Shown one piece after another: positions 47,441 through 55,306 of a stretch of 55,306 nt of DNA. The stretch covers positions 1 to 55,306 of the forward strand of contig CAJUMU010000012.1 of assembly GCA_910587675.1 (NCBI GenBank), given 5' to 3'. Positions within the stretch are counted from its first letter, which is position 1; every line of letters starts with the position of its first letter. Source of the DNA: an uncultured Alistipes sp. GTDB lineage: Bacteria > Bacteroidota > Bacteroidia > Bacteroidales > Rikenellaceae. A program made the position numbers and the translations under genes. The notes under the pieces were generated by a model. That model ran no database searches. It was given only the letters and a program-made list of their open reading frames with translations, and had not been told where the DNA came from.

Positions 47441-49678
47441 ATGAAACGATATCTATTACTCGCCGCGTTCGCCGCCGCCGTTTCGTTCGGCTGCGTTCGC
47501 GAAGCCGCGCCCGACCTCGCCGCCTGCGACTCTTTCGCGAGGGCGCTGCCCGTGTGGGCCGAGGGGCGCGAGACGGAGAAAAATCTCACCCTGTCGTTCC
47601 GCGAGGTGATCGATACGCGCGCGACGAACGATGCGCTGATCCGCATCGCCGCGTCGACCGACTATCGCCTGCGCGTCAACGGCCGATTCGTGGCCCACGG
47701 CCCGAGCGTCGCGGCGCACGACTTCTATCGCGTCGACTGTTACGATTTGAGCGGCTGCCTCCGCCGCGGCCGCAACGTGGTCGCCATCGAGGTGGCGGGC
47801 TACAACGAGCCGAACTACTATCTGCTCGACCAGCCGTCGTTCCTGCAAGCCGAGGTGGAGATCGGCGGCGAGATCGTGGCGGCCACGGGCAGCGAATTCG
47901 CCGCGTACGATCTGAAGCAGCGCAGGGCCGACGTGCCGCGCTTCAGCATACAACGCTCTTTCACCGAGCGTTACGCTCTCGATCCGTCGTTCGACGACTG
48001 GGCCCGTCAGGCCGATTGGCAGGCGGTCGAGGCCGTCGCGCTCGCCGAGCAGCCCGCGAAGGCTCTGCTGCCGCGCCGCGTGGCATATCCCGATTACAGA
48101 GTGCACGACGCCGTGGAGCAGGGAGGCGGAATATACAAGTTCGAGTGCAACAGCAGCGGATTTCTGGGCATGCGCGTCAAGGTCGAGGAGCCTGCGCTGT
48201 TGCGCGTGTCGTTCGACGAGCTCTTGGGAGCCGACGGACACGTGCACATCGAACGTCTGGGTTGTCAGGCGTACGTGATATATGAATTGGCGGCGGGCGA
48301 GTACGATCTGGAGAGCTTCGAGCCCTATACCATGCAGTTCGCCGAGGCGGTAGTGGAGAGCGGCAAGTGCACCATCGAGCGCATGTACATGCGCGACTAC
48401 TGCAACGCCGACGTATGGCGCGGAACCTTCTCGTCGGACAACGCCGAACTCGACCGACTCTTCGAGACGGCCCGCGAAACGCACCGCCAAAGCTCGCTCG
48501 ACATATTCATGGACACCCCGTCGCGCGAACGCGCGGGATGGCTGTGCGACAGCTACTTCTCGGCTCGCGTGGCGTTCGACCTCTCGGGCCACGCCAAGAT
48601 GGAGCGCAACTTCATCGAGAATTTCCTGCTGCCCGAGCGGTTCAAGGATATCGACGAGGGTATGTTGCCCATGTGCTATCCGAGCGACCACCGCGACAAG
48701 AACTACATCCCCAACTGGGCCATGTGGTTCGTGATCGAGCTGGAGGAGTACCTCGCCCGCAGCGGCGACCGCGAGACCATAGACCGCGCCCGCAAACGCG
48801 TGTACGACCTTATAAACTACTTCGAACCCTATCTCAACGAGGACGGTTTGCTGGAGAAGCTCGACAAATGGGTCTTCATCGAGTGGTCGGCGGCCAACAG
48901 CTTCGTGCAGGATGTGAACTACCCCTCGAATATGCTCTATGCGGGTATGCTCGACGTGGCGTCGCGCCTTTACGGCGACGAGGCTTTGGCCGAGCGGGCC
49001 GCCCGCGTGCGCGACGAGATCCGCAGGCAGGCGTACGACGGACGTTTCTTCTGCGACAACGCCCTGCGCGGCGAGGACGGCGAGCTGACGCGCACCGACA
49101 ACCACACCGAGGTGTGTCAATACTATGCCTTCTTCTTCGACGTGGCCACGCCCGAGAGTTATCCCGAGCTGTGGGCGCGCCTGCGCGACGAGTTCGGGCC
49201 CGCGCGCAAGAAGAGCGGCGCCTATCCCGACGTCCCATTCGCCAACGCGTTCATCGGCACCTATCTGCGCTTGGAACTGCTCTCTCGCGAGGGGCTGTCG
49301 CGCCAAATACTCGACGAGTCGATCGCCGAATACCTCATCATGGCCGACCTGACGGGCACGCTGTGGGAGAATCTGCCCGAATCGACCGACTTCATGGCGA
49401 GCTGCAACCACGGTTTCGCGGCGCATATCGTGCGCGTGCTCTACCGCGACGTGCTGGGCGTGTACGAGGTGTCGCCCGTGGAGAAGCGCGTGACGCTGCG
49501 TTTCGCCGATTGCGGTTTGGAGCGTTGCGAAGGCTCGATCCCCGTGGGCGACGAGTCGATAGACCTGAAGTGGACGATGAAGGCCGGCCGTCTCGAAGGC
49601 CGTCTCTCGCTTCCCGAGGGTTACACGTGCGACCTGCTGCCCGCGCAGGGGATCGAAGTGGATATCGAGGTGAAATAG
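47441..49678 (+). CDS. GH78-like alpha-L-rhamnosidase, lipoprotein
   Basis: 745 aa. Lipobox SFGC (Cys18) predicts a lipid-anchored enzyme. N-terminal beta-sandwich domains (about 35-330, with YRLRVNGRFVAHGP as in rhamnosidase carbohydrate-binding domains), a six-hairpin (alpha/alpha)6 domain (about 340-660) with the GH78 acid motif MDTPSRERAGWLCDSYF and WVFIEWSAANSFVQDVNYPS, and a C-terminal beta domain. GH78 enzymes remove terminal L-rhamnose from plant or bacterial glycans. No SusC/D or other glycosidase is adjacent, so it is an orphan in this window. Confidence 0.85.
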   Translation: MKRYLLLAAFAAAVSFGCVREAAPDLAACDSFARALPVWAEGRETEKNLTLSFREVIDTRATNDALIRIAASTDYRLRVNGRFVAHGPSVAAHDFYRVDCYDLSGCLRRGRNVVAIEVAGYNEPNYYLLDQPSFLQAEVEIGGEIVAATGSEFAAYDLKQRRADVPRFSIQRSFTERYALDPSFDDWARQADWQAVEAVALAEQPAKALLPRRVAYPDYRVHDAVEQGGGIYKFECNSSGFLGMRVKVEEPALLRVSFDELLGADGHVHIERLGCQAYVIYELAAGEYDLESFEPYTMQFAEAVVESGKCTIERMYMRDYCNADVWRGTFSSDNAELDRLFETARETHRQSSLDIFMDTPSRERAGWLCDSYFSARVAFDLSGHAKMERNFIENFLLPERFKDIDEGMLPMCYPSDHRDKNYIPNWAMWFVIELEEYLARSGDRETIDRARKRVYDLINYFEPYLNEDGLLEKLDKWVFIEWSAANSFVQDVNYPSNMLYAGMLDVASRLYGDEALAERAARVRDEIRRQAYDGRFFCDNALRGEDGELTRTDNHTEVCQYYAFFFDVATPESYPELWARLRDEFGPARKKSGAYPDVPFANAFIGTYLRLELLSREGLSRQILDESIAEYLIMADLTGTLWENLPESTDFMASCNHGFAAHIVRVLYRDVLGVYEVSPVEKRVTLRFADCGLERCEGSIPVGDESIDLKWTMKAGRLEGRLSLPEGYTCDLLPAQGIEVDIEVK

Positions 49679-49690
49679 ACTGCTCGACAA

Positions 49691-49737
49691 GCATGCGACA
49701 AGGGTTCGTCTTTTTGCAAGACGGACCCTTGTCGTAT
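49691..49737. terminator. Hairpin between convergent genes, likely bidirectional terminator
   Basis: GACAAGGGT-CGTCTT / AAGACG-ACCCTTGTC forms a stem of about 16 pairs (one bulge) around a TTTTGC-type loop, between the GH78 stop and the proS stop. The T-run is in the loop side rather than after the stem, so efficiency as a classical terminator is uncertain. Confidence 0.6.
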
Positions 49738-49753
49738 ACCTGCGCCGCGGCGA

Positions 49754-51238
49754 CTAATAGCTTCTCGCGAAGAGCACGCGACGATGCGACGGTTTGCCCG
49801 TGAAGATGCACTTGCCCTCCTCCTCTTCGGCGTCGATGGGGATGCAGCGGATGGTGGCCTTGGTGGCCTCCTTGATCGCCACCTCGGTCTCGACGGTGCC
49901 GTCCCAGTGGGCCGAGATGAATCCGCCCTTGTTCTCCAGCACGTCGACGAACTCGTCCCACGTGTCGACGCGAGTAATCATCGAGGTGCGGTAGTCGAGC
50001 GCCTTGCGGAATATGTTGGCCTGTATCTCGTCCAGCAGGGCCGCGATGCGGTCGGCCAGCCCCTCCAGCGATACGGTCTCTTTCGAGAGGGTGTCGCGGC
50101 GAGCCAGCTCGATGGTGCCGTTCTCCAGATCGCGCGGACCGAGAGCCAGACGCACGGGCACTCCCTTGAGTTCGTATTCGGCGAACTTGAAGCCCGAACG
50201 CACGTTGTCGCGCGCGTCGACCTTCACGCTGATGCCGCGGGCGCGCAGCTCGGCTGCGATGGCCTCCATCTTCTCGGTCATCAGGGCGAGCTGCTCGGCG
50301 CCTTTGTATATGGGCACCATAGCCACCTGAATGGGGGCGAGCTTCGGCGGCAGCACCAGACCGTTGTTGTCGGAGTGAGCCATGATGAGCGCGCCCATCA
50401 GACGGGTCGACACGCCCCACGAGGTGGCCCATACATACTCCTGACCGCCCTCCTTGGTGGTGTAGGTCACGTCGAACGCCTTGGCGAAGTTCTGTCCGAG
50501 GAAGTGTGAGGTGCCGCTCTGCAAAGCCTTGCCGTCCTGCATCAGGGCCTCGATGGTGAGGGTGTCCTCCGCTCCCGCGAAGCGCTCGTTGGGCGACTTG
50601 TGGCCCACGATGACGGGCACGCCCATCCAATCCTCGGCGAAGCGTTGGTATACGTGGATCATCTTCTCGGCCTCGGCGATGGCCTCCTCGCGGGTGGCGT
50701 GGGCCGTGTGGCCCTCCTGCCAGAGGAACTCGGCGGTGCGGAGGAACAGACGCGTGCGCATCTCCCAGCGCACGACGTTGGCCCACTGGTTGCAGAGGAT
50801 GGGCAGGTCGCGGTAGGAGGTGATCCAGTTCTTGTAGGTGTTCCAGATTATGGTCTCCGAGGTGGGGCGCACGATAAGCTCCTCCTCCAGTTTGGCGGCG
50901 GGGTCGACCACGATGCCCTTGCCGTCGGGGTCGTTCTTCAGACGGTAGTGGGTCACCACGGCGCACTCCTTGGCGAAGCCCTCCACATGGTGCGCCTCGC
51001 GCGAGAAGAACGATTTGGGGATGAAGAGCGGGAAATAGGCGTTCTCGTGTCCCGTCTGTTTGAACATGTCGTCCAGCACGCGCTGCATCTTCTCCCAGAT
51101 GGCGTAACCGTAGGGTTTGATTACCATACATCCTCTGACGGCCGAATTTTCGGCCAAACCGGCCTTCACAACGAGGTCGTTGTACCATTTCGAGTAGTTG
51201 TCCTCGACTTTGGTCAGATCTTTAAGCTCTACTGCCAT
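49754..51238 (-). CDS. proS: Prolyl-tRNA synthetase (archaeal/eukaryotic-type, class II)
   Basis: 494 aa (EC 6.1.1.15). Class II catalytic core with motif 2 (FLRTAEFLWQEGHTAHA) and motif 3, no editing INS domain, and a C-terminal zinc-like domain ending in FARSY, so it is the short type 3 ProRS found in many Bacteroidetes. RPTSETIIWNTYKNWI and GTSHFLGQNFAKAFDV are conserved. The start at 51238 (MAVELKDLTKVEDNYSKWYN) is the family start. A TACTTTTG -7 element is at 51350-51343. Confidence 0.96.
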   Translation of the reverse strand: MAVELKDLTKVEDNYSKWYNDLVVKAGLAENSAVRGCMVIKPYGYAIWEKMQRVLDDMFKQTGHENAYFPLFIPKSFFSREAHHVEGFAKECAVVTHYRLKNDPDGKGIVVDPAAKLEEELIVRPTSETIIWNTYKNWITSYRDLPILCNQWANVVRWEMRTRLFLRTAEFLWQEGHTAHATREEAIAEAEKMIHVYQRFAEDWMGVPVIVGHKSPNERFAGAEDTLTIEALMQDGKALQSGTSHFLGQNFAKAFDVTYTTKEGGQEYVWATSWGVSTRLMGALIMAHSDNNGLVLPPKLAPIQVAMVPIYKGAEQLALMTEKMEAIAAELRARGISVKVDARDNVRSGFKFAEYELKGVPVRLALGPRDLENGTIELARRDTLSKETVSLEGLADRIAALLDEIQANIFRKALDYRTSMITRVDTWDEFVDVLENKGGFISAHWDGTVETEVAIKEATKATIRCIPIDAEEEEGKCIFTGKPSHRRVLFARSY

Positions 51239-51410
51239 ATTGCGTTTTTGTTTCGAAATTTTCGGGGTGAGGCAATTTCGGAGCATTGCCTTCGGCGCGC
51301 GGCGCCCCATACGAAGAAAAAAGGTCGCCTTCGTCCGAATGACAAAAGTAACCTTTTTTTGTTTAACGCGCGCTATTTCACGCGATTTTTTGCGATGCGC
51401 CGCCGCGCGG

Positions 51411-53057
51411 TCAGAACTTGTAGCCGACCGAGAGGATGACGTAATTGCGCTTCAGGTCGGTCGAATATGAGGGACTCGCCGTGTCGAACGTTCCCGTACG
51501 GCTGTCGAGCGCATAGTAGAGCATGTATGACGTCTGCTTGTTTTCGAGATACTGGTAGGTGAGGTCGACGTTCAGGCCGCCGAACGCCAGACCCAGACCG
51601 CCCGAATAGCAGGTGCTCTTGTAGGTGAGCGGCGAGTTGTAGTAGAGATCCTTGTCGTTGCGAAGCATCGAGCCGGCCGAGCCGTAACCCGCGCGCAGGG
51701 CGAGCATCGGGACGGGCTTCACCTCCACGCCCAGACGCAGCGTGTTCGATCCCTTGAAATTGGCGGTGAACTCCGAACGGTAGTCGGCCTCGGTGAGGTC
51801 GAAGCCCGAGGGGATGTTCTTCACGCGCATGCCGTTGTACCAGTCGCGCTCGTAATCGGCCGAGATGATGGCGAAGCGGCCTATGGTGTACGAGAGTCCG
51901 AACATGAGACGCGTGGGCGAAACGAAGTCCCACGTGTTGTCGCCGTCGTCGTCGAGCGGCGGCGTGGTGTCGCCGTTGGGGTTGAAGTTGGTGGCGGCGT
52001 ATGCTTGGTAGCTGCGCTTGAGCGAATAGAAGGTGGGCGTATGCACGGCCGCGCCCACACGCAGGGCGGGGATGGGTCGCCAGATGAAGCCTAACTTGAA
52101 GTTCACGCCCGTGCCCGATACGTCGATGGCCTGATTGTAGTCCATCCACTTGGCGGGCGTCTGCAAGGGCGTGCCCTGCGAGTCGACGGGCGTCGCGCCG
52201 TTGTAGATGTAATCCTCGCCGTAATAGAGCTGGCGTTTCCAGTCGACGGCCTGCAAACCTATGGTCGCGCCGAGGTAGAACTTGCTGTCGAAGTTGCATC
52301 CGACCGCGATGTCGTATTCGCCTATCGAACCGCGGCTGTCGATCTGGGCCGTGTGGCCCACTCCCGCGTTGGCGCCTATGCGGTCGGCCGTAGTCCAGTA
52401 ACGGCCCAGCTCGTCTTCGTCCGTGTCGAGCATGTAGCCGTTATAGGCCAGCGCGCCGCCCCAGAAATAGGCTATGTCGTAGTCATAGTTGAGTGTGCCG
52501 TTCTTGTCGGGGAATATGCCGCTCTGCCCCAGCTGGCGCACGAAGGCGTCGTTGATCGAGCGATAGGGCGAGCTCGAAACTCCGCTCTCGGAGGTGAAGC
52601 CGTAACGGTAGTTGAAGTCGGCCACGCGGTTGTAGCCGATGCCGACGCTCACGCTCACCAGACCCGTGCGGCCGCTCTCGTATACGTTGAACACTGCGCC
52701 GATGTTGCTCAGAGCGAAACGGCTCTGCTTGTTGTCGCCCCAGTCGGCCGCGCTGTTGGCCGATCGCCGGAATCCCATAATGGGAGTTATGGTCACCTCG
52801 TTGTGGCGGTACATGCCGAGTCCCGCAGGGTTGATGCCCATCGACGACACGTCGCCGCCGAGCGAGGCGAACGCTCCGGCCATGCCCATCGAGCGGGCCG
52901 TGCCGAATCCGAAGTTGACCTGCGAGAGCGAGAACATGTCGTTCGACATCATGCCGTCGTGGTCCATCATCAGTCCGCCGAACTTATATTGCGCCGAGGC
53001 GGTGCCGACGATGGCCGCCGACGCTATGAGAAGCGAAAGTTTTCCGATCATTTTCAT
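51411..53057 (-). CDS. OmpP1/FadL/TodX-family outer-membrane transport protein
   Basis: 548 aa. Signal peptide about 1-23 (ending TASAQ). The family N-terminal plug signature is seen as RSMGMAGAFASLGGDVSSMGINPAGLGMYR, followed by a beta-barrel with many aromatic strands and a final strand NYVILSVGYKF. FadL-type channels carry long-chain fatty acids or aromatic hydrocarbons. The ligand is not known. ATG 53057 is chosen over GTG 53066. Confidence 0.9.
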   Translation of the reverse strand: MKMIGKLSLLIASAAIVGTASAQYKFGGLMMDHDGMMSNDMFSLSQVNFGFGTARSMGMAGAFASLGGDVSSMGINPAGLGMYRHNEVTITPIMGFRRSANSAADWGDNKQSRFALSNIGAVFNVYESGRTGLVSVSVGIGYNRVADFNYRYGFTSESGVSSSPYRSINDAFVRQLGQSGIFPDKNGTLNYDYDIAYFWGGALAYNGYMLDTDEDELGRYWTTADRIGANAGVGHTAQIDSRGSIGEYDIAVGCNFDSKFYLGATIGLQAVDWKRQLYYGEDYIYNGATPVDSQGTPLQTPAKWMDYNQAIDVSGTGVNFKLGFIWRPIPALRVGAAVHTPTFYSLKRSYQAYAATNFNPNGDTTPPLDDDGDNTWDFVSPTRLMFGLSYTIGRFAIISADYERDWYNGMRVKNIPSGFDLTEADYRSEFTANFKGSNTLRLGVEVKPVPMLALRAGYGSAGSMLRNDKDLYYNSPLTYKSTCYSGGLGLAFGGLNVDLTYQYLENKQTSYMLYYALDSRTGTFDTASPSYSTDLKRNYVILSVGYKF

Positions 53058-53081
53058 GTTGCACACGTTATTGTTAAGGCA

Positions 53082-53247
53082 ATTATATTTTTCAATGTAG
53101 TAGCGTCATTTCGTCGCATAACTAACTCCGACGGTCGTCTGCCCGCGGCCACTGGCCGCGTTTACAATTCTGACCCTCCCCTAAATCCCCTCCTCGGAGG
53201 GGACTTAGGTCGCTGCGCTCCGAATAAAGCTAATCAAAGCATATAAT
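53082..53247. repeat. MITE-like repeat, family D (copy 3)
   Basis: 166 bp, the same length as copy 2 and about 80 per cent identical by eye, with terminal repeats more diverged (ATTATATTTTTCAATGTAG against ATTATATGCTTTGATTAGC). It has the same AAGGCA and CGCG flanks. It sits between the FadL-like gene start and the Trp/Tyr-rich lipoprotein stop. Confidence 0.8.
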
Positions 53248-53265
53248 CGCGTTGTTAATTACATC

Positions 53266-54591
53266 TTATCGTCCGCGCGATCCGCCGCCGCGCGAACCTC
53301 CTCCGCCTCCTCCCGAGAAGCCGCCGCCGCGCGAGCTGCCGCCCGACGAACCCGATCCGAACGACGAGGTGCCGCGATTGGAGTTGAAGCTCGAATTGTT
53401 ATTGTTGTTGTAATTGCTGTTGTTGCGGTAGCTGTCGTTGTTGCGCGTGGTGTTGTTGCGCGTGGTGTTGTTGCGGTTCTCGGTCGTGTTGCGGTTGCGC
53501 ATCGACGAGTTGTCGTTGCGGTTGACGGTGGTCGTGCCTCGGCCTCGCGAACCCGAGGTCTGCTGCTGCACGCCCGTCGAGGTGTTGCCGCCGCGCGACG
53601 GAGTGCCGTACGACGTTCCCGAGTTGGGCGAACGGTAGGGCGTCGAGTGCGACGAGCCGCGGTTCACCATCGAGTTGCCGCGCGAGGGGCGCGAATTGCC
53701 GCCGTTGGGGAAACGTGAGTCGTTGTTGCGCGAGCCGTAATAGTTGCCGCCGCGGTGCCAGTAACCGCCTCCGCCGCCGTACTGCGGACCCCAGCCCCAG
53801 TAGTCGGGACCCCAGTGCGAACCGCCCCAGCCCCAGCCGTAATGGGGGTAGTGATGGTGCCACGGATGGTAGAGTCCGCCCCAGCCCCACCACAGGTTGT
53901 GGCCCCAGCCGTAATTCCATCCGTAACAGATGTTCCAGTTCCAGTCGTACCACGAGTAGCGGGGGTATCCCCACCACGAGTTGTACCACGGGTCGTAATG
54001 ATTCCAGCCGTAATACCACGGCGAGTAGAGCATGGCCGTGGCGTTCGTGGCGCCCCATGTGCCGAACATCGAGGTGATGTATTTAGGCTCCACCCACACC
54101 TGATCGCCCGACACCATCACGTTGTAGACCGCGGGGTCGTACGCCGTGGCGAAGGTGTAGTTGCCGCCGTAACGCAGATTGAAATAGCTCGACGGCATGC
54201 GGTAGTTGGGCGAGGTGAAGCCGCGCAAACGGCGCGCATATGCGCTTTCGTAGCTGTCGGCCACGAAGCTCTGCGGCGAGTCGTCCTCGATTATGATTAT
54301 CCCGTCGCCCGAATCAACGACTTTCACCCCCTCCGCTTCGCCCGCGGCGGCCAGTATCTCGGCCGTTCGGGCATTCCATTCGGCCTGACGCGCTTCGGCT
54401 TCGGCTTTGCGGGCCTCGGCCTCCGCACGGCGAGCCTCCGCCTCGGCGCGCTGCCGGTCGGCTATGGCCGTACGGTCGTGAGTGGCATATAGATCGTCGT
54501 AATCGCCCGTCGAACCGTAATAGGCCGACGTGCACGCGCTCGCGGCCAGCGCCGTGAGCGTTGCGGCTAAAATACTCTTCAAGTTCTTCAT
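53266..54591 (-). CDS. Low-complexity Trp/Tyr/Gly-rich lipoprotein with Asn-rich tail
   Basis: 441 aa. Lipobox SAC (Cys20). Residues 48-75 are four heptads (RAEAEAR, RAEAEAR, KAEAEAR, QAEWNAR) that form a coiled coil. Residues about 130-180 are an ordinary globular segment (YFNLRYGGNYTFATAYDPAVYN). About 195-305 is extremely rich in Trp, Tyr, His and Gly (WYNSWWGYPRYSWYDWNWN). About 310-420 is Asn/Ser/Arg/Thr-rich with NNTTR repeats, and the end is Gly/Ser-rich. No family recognised. It is probably surface-exposed or periplasmic. Start 54591 (MKNLKSILAATL). Confidence 0.75.
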   Translation of the reverse strand: MKNLKSILAATLTALAASACTSAYYGSTGDYDDLYATHDRTAIADRQRAEAEARRAEAEARKAEAEARQAEWNARTAEILAAAGEAEGVKVVDSGDGIIIIEDDSPQSFVADSYESAYARRLRGFTSPNYRMPSSYFNLRYGGNYTFATAYDPAVYNVMVSGDQVWVEPKYITSMFGTWGATNATAMLYSPWYYGWNHYDPWYNSWWGYPRYSWYDWNWNICYGWNYGWGHNLWWGWGGLYHPWHHHYPHYGWGWGGSHWGPDYWGWGPQYGGGGGYWHRGGNYYGSRNNDSRFPNGGNSRPSRGNSMVNRGSSHSTPYRSPNSGTSYGTPSRGGNTSTGVQQQTSGSRGRGTTTVNRNDNSSMRNRNTTENRNNTTRNNTTRNNDSYRNNSNYNNNNNSSFNSNRGTSSFGSGSSGGSSRGGGFSGGGGGGSRGGGSRGR

Positions 54592-54729
54592 AGCGCACGT
54601 AGGTTTAAGGTTAAATCGAAATGCGGCGTTCGCACGGAATCCGTCTCGGTACAATATCTCCTATGACGTGAACGTAAAAACCGACGTGTTTATTGCGTCG
54701 ATTCTCCGCGCATACCTTTATTTACAATG

Positions 54730-54737
54730 CAAAAATA
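54730..54737 (-). promoter_or_regulatory. Putative -7 element for the Trp/Tyr-rich lipoprotein
   Basis: TATTTTTG on the minus strand about 140 bp before the start. No -33 at standard spacing; the leader would be long. Confidence 0.35.
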
Positions 54738-54879
54738 TTATTTTATGCCGATTCCCGCTCAATATTCAAGCCATTTTTTCCTCGGGAAAGAAAAAAATTA
54801 TCTTCGACGGCCGTCGCTGCCGCCCGAAATAGAAAATGCCGTTCTTAAGAATATAATACATAGTTATAATATACACTCG

Positions 54880-54925
54880 GGCCTCCGCGCGCCGAGGCTG
54901 CGGCCCGCGCAGTTCTGCGAACTGC
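54880..54925 (+). repeat. Intergenic repeat, family A (partial copy 8)
   Basis: Right part of A: CGGGCCTCCGCGCGCCGAGG, GCTGCGGCCCGC and the palindrome GCAGTTCTGCGAACTGC. A full B element follows. Confidence 0.8.
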
Positions 54926-54937
54926 CTCTCAAAACCT

Positions 54938-55015
54938 ATCTTCGGCGGCTGCGGGGTCGCGCATAAAGCGCGAGCCGCCGAAGATAACACCGCGGAGCGG
55001 TGTGCTGACGCGTGT
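54938..55015 (+). repeat. Intergenic repeat, family B (copy 5, full)
   Basis: TATCTTCGGCGGCT / AGCCGCCGAAGATA outer repeat, variant core GGTCGCGCATAAAGCGCGA, then the small hairpin CACCGCGGAGCGGTG. Confidence 0.85.
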
Positions 55016-55020
55016 GTATT

Positions 55021-55117
55021 ACTGCGACTCGCAGAGTCGCGAGGGCCGCAGCCTCGCCCCGGCGGAGGCCCGCAACTCGTTTTCACTCGTTCGCGGTCTC
55101 CGCAGGCCGCGGCCCGA
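55021..55117 (-). repeat. Intergenic repeat, family A (copy 9, inverted)
   Basis: GCGACTCGCAGAGTCGC palindrome, GGGCCGCAGCCTCGCCCCGG, GGAGGCCCGCAACTCG and GCAGGCCGCGGCCCG. A, B and inverted A lie in tandem over 240 bp. Confidence 0.85.
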
Positions 55118-55124
55118 AAACAAA

Positions 55125-55306
55125 TCAAGGTTGTAACCTGAACATCACCTTCATCAACTCCATCAAAGACTTGCTTTTGATCTCCTTTTCGAACTCCTCG
55201 TCGGTGAAATCCGAGTCGCCGACACGGGCCATGAACTCCGTCAAGAAACGCAGAAGAACAAGAGCCTCGAGCGACAGTAGGGTCTCGACCTTGAAATCGC
55301 CCTGAC
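55125..55306 (-). CDS. Unidentified protein, C-terminal end (gene runs off the window)
   Basis: Minus-strand frame open from the right edge (55306) to a TGA at 55127-55125, giving the last 59 residues. The sequence is helical and acidic (VETLLSLEALVLLRFLTEFM, then DFTDEEFEKEIKSK and SLMELMKVMFRLQP) and has no internal stop. Codon use resembles the neighbours (GAG-rich). Too short to assign to a family. Confidence 0.7.
   Translation of the reverse strand, partial: QGDFKVETLLSLEALVLLRFLTEFMARVGDSDFTDEEFEKEIKSKSLMELMKVMFRLQP

Noticed and set aside
47456..49690. 744-residue frame antisense to the GH78 gene
   Set aside because: Same length as the real gene, shadow composition, no motif.
50..55117. 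CRISPR array
   Set aside because: Repeats are dispersed between genes, 95-175 bp long and self-complementary; no regularly spaced short repeats or cas genes are present.

Overview
The window looks like chromosomal DNA of a GC-rich member of the Bacteroidales, most likely Rikenellaceae (Alistipes-like). The evidence is Bacteroidetes-type promoters (TTTG, 19-20 bp, TAnnTTTG) before several genes, Bacteroidetes-typical families (DUF4296 lipoprotein, Mrp without its CxxC, GH125 and GH78 lipoproteins, OmpP1/FadL, OMP barrels), many lipobox signal peptides, and a futalosine-pathway menaquinone gene (mqnA). The genus is an inference from gene content; no rRNA is present.

Layout: 1-0.75 kb is an AT-rich non-coding region with repeats and TTATCGACA-like boxes. 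0.75-7 kb holds mrp, a secreted esterase, a tRNA-Glu(CTC), an ECF sigma factor with a four-helix membrane partner, and an ABC-2 exporter pair. 7.3-12 kb holds a sulfide:quinone oxidoreductase-like flavoprotein, a double-anchored lipoprotein, corA and mqnA. 12.3-17.6 kb holds GH125, an amidohydrolase, a DUF4296 lipoprotein, a LolC/E-like permease and rbfA. 17.7-22.8 kb is a tight five-gene operon (delta-prime clamp-loader subunit, folK, lipoprotein, Ig-like lipoprotein, OM barrel). 23-27.2 kb holds a lipoprotein cyclophilin, dut, a polysaccharide flippase and an odd secreted pair (a plug-like protein without a barrel and a Cys-rich peptide). 27.3-32 kb is a TolC-MacA-MacB efflux operon. 32-37 kb holds a nitroreductase, an ORF6N antirepressor-like protein, rdgB, a dicarboxylate symporter, an OM protein and a HAD phosphatase. 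37.2-47.3 kb is a phage-derived cassette. 47.4-55.3 kb holds GH78, proS, a FadL-like porin, a Trp/Tyr-rich lipoprotein and the 3' end of one more gene.

The most striking region is the phage-derived cassette. Ten intact co-directional genes include a ClpP-type head-maturation protease, major capsid protein, portal, connector-like protein, holin and a P5-like protein, plus two large tail-tip-like proteins. No terminase, integrase, tape measure or replication gene is in the window, the gene order is unlike a normal phage, and base composition matches the host. Host-type intergenic repeats sit between its genes. This fits a long-resident, possibly domesticated capsid system, though a degraded prophage is not excluded. 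It is preceded by a TTGACA-17-TATATT promoter with an operator-like inverted repeat and three TTATCGACA boxes.

A second genome-wide feature is the density of intergenic repeats: about twenty copies of at least four families (called A, B, C and D here) lie in 55 kb, nearly always between genes. Two D copies have the same 166-bp length, and one has nearly perfect 20-bp terminal inverted repeats, as in a MITE.
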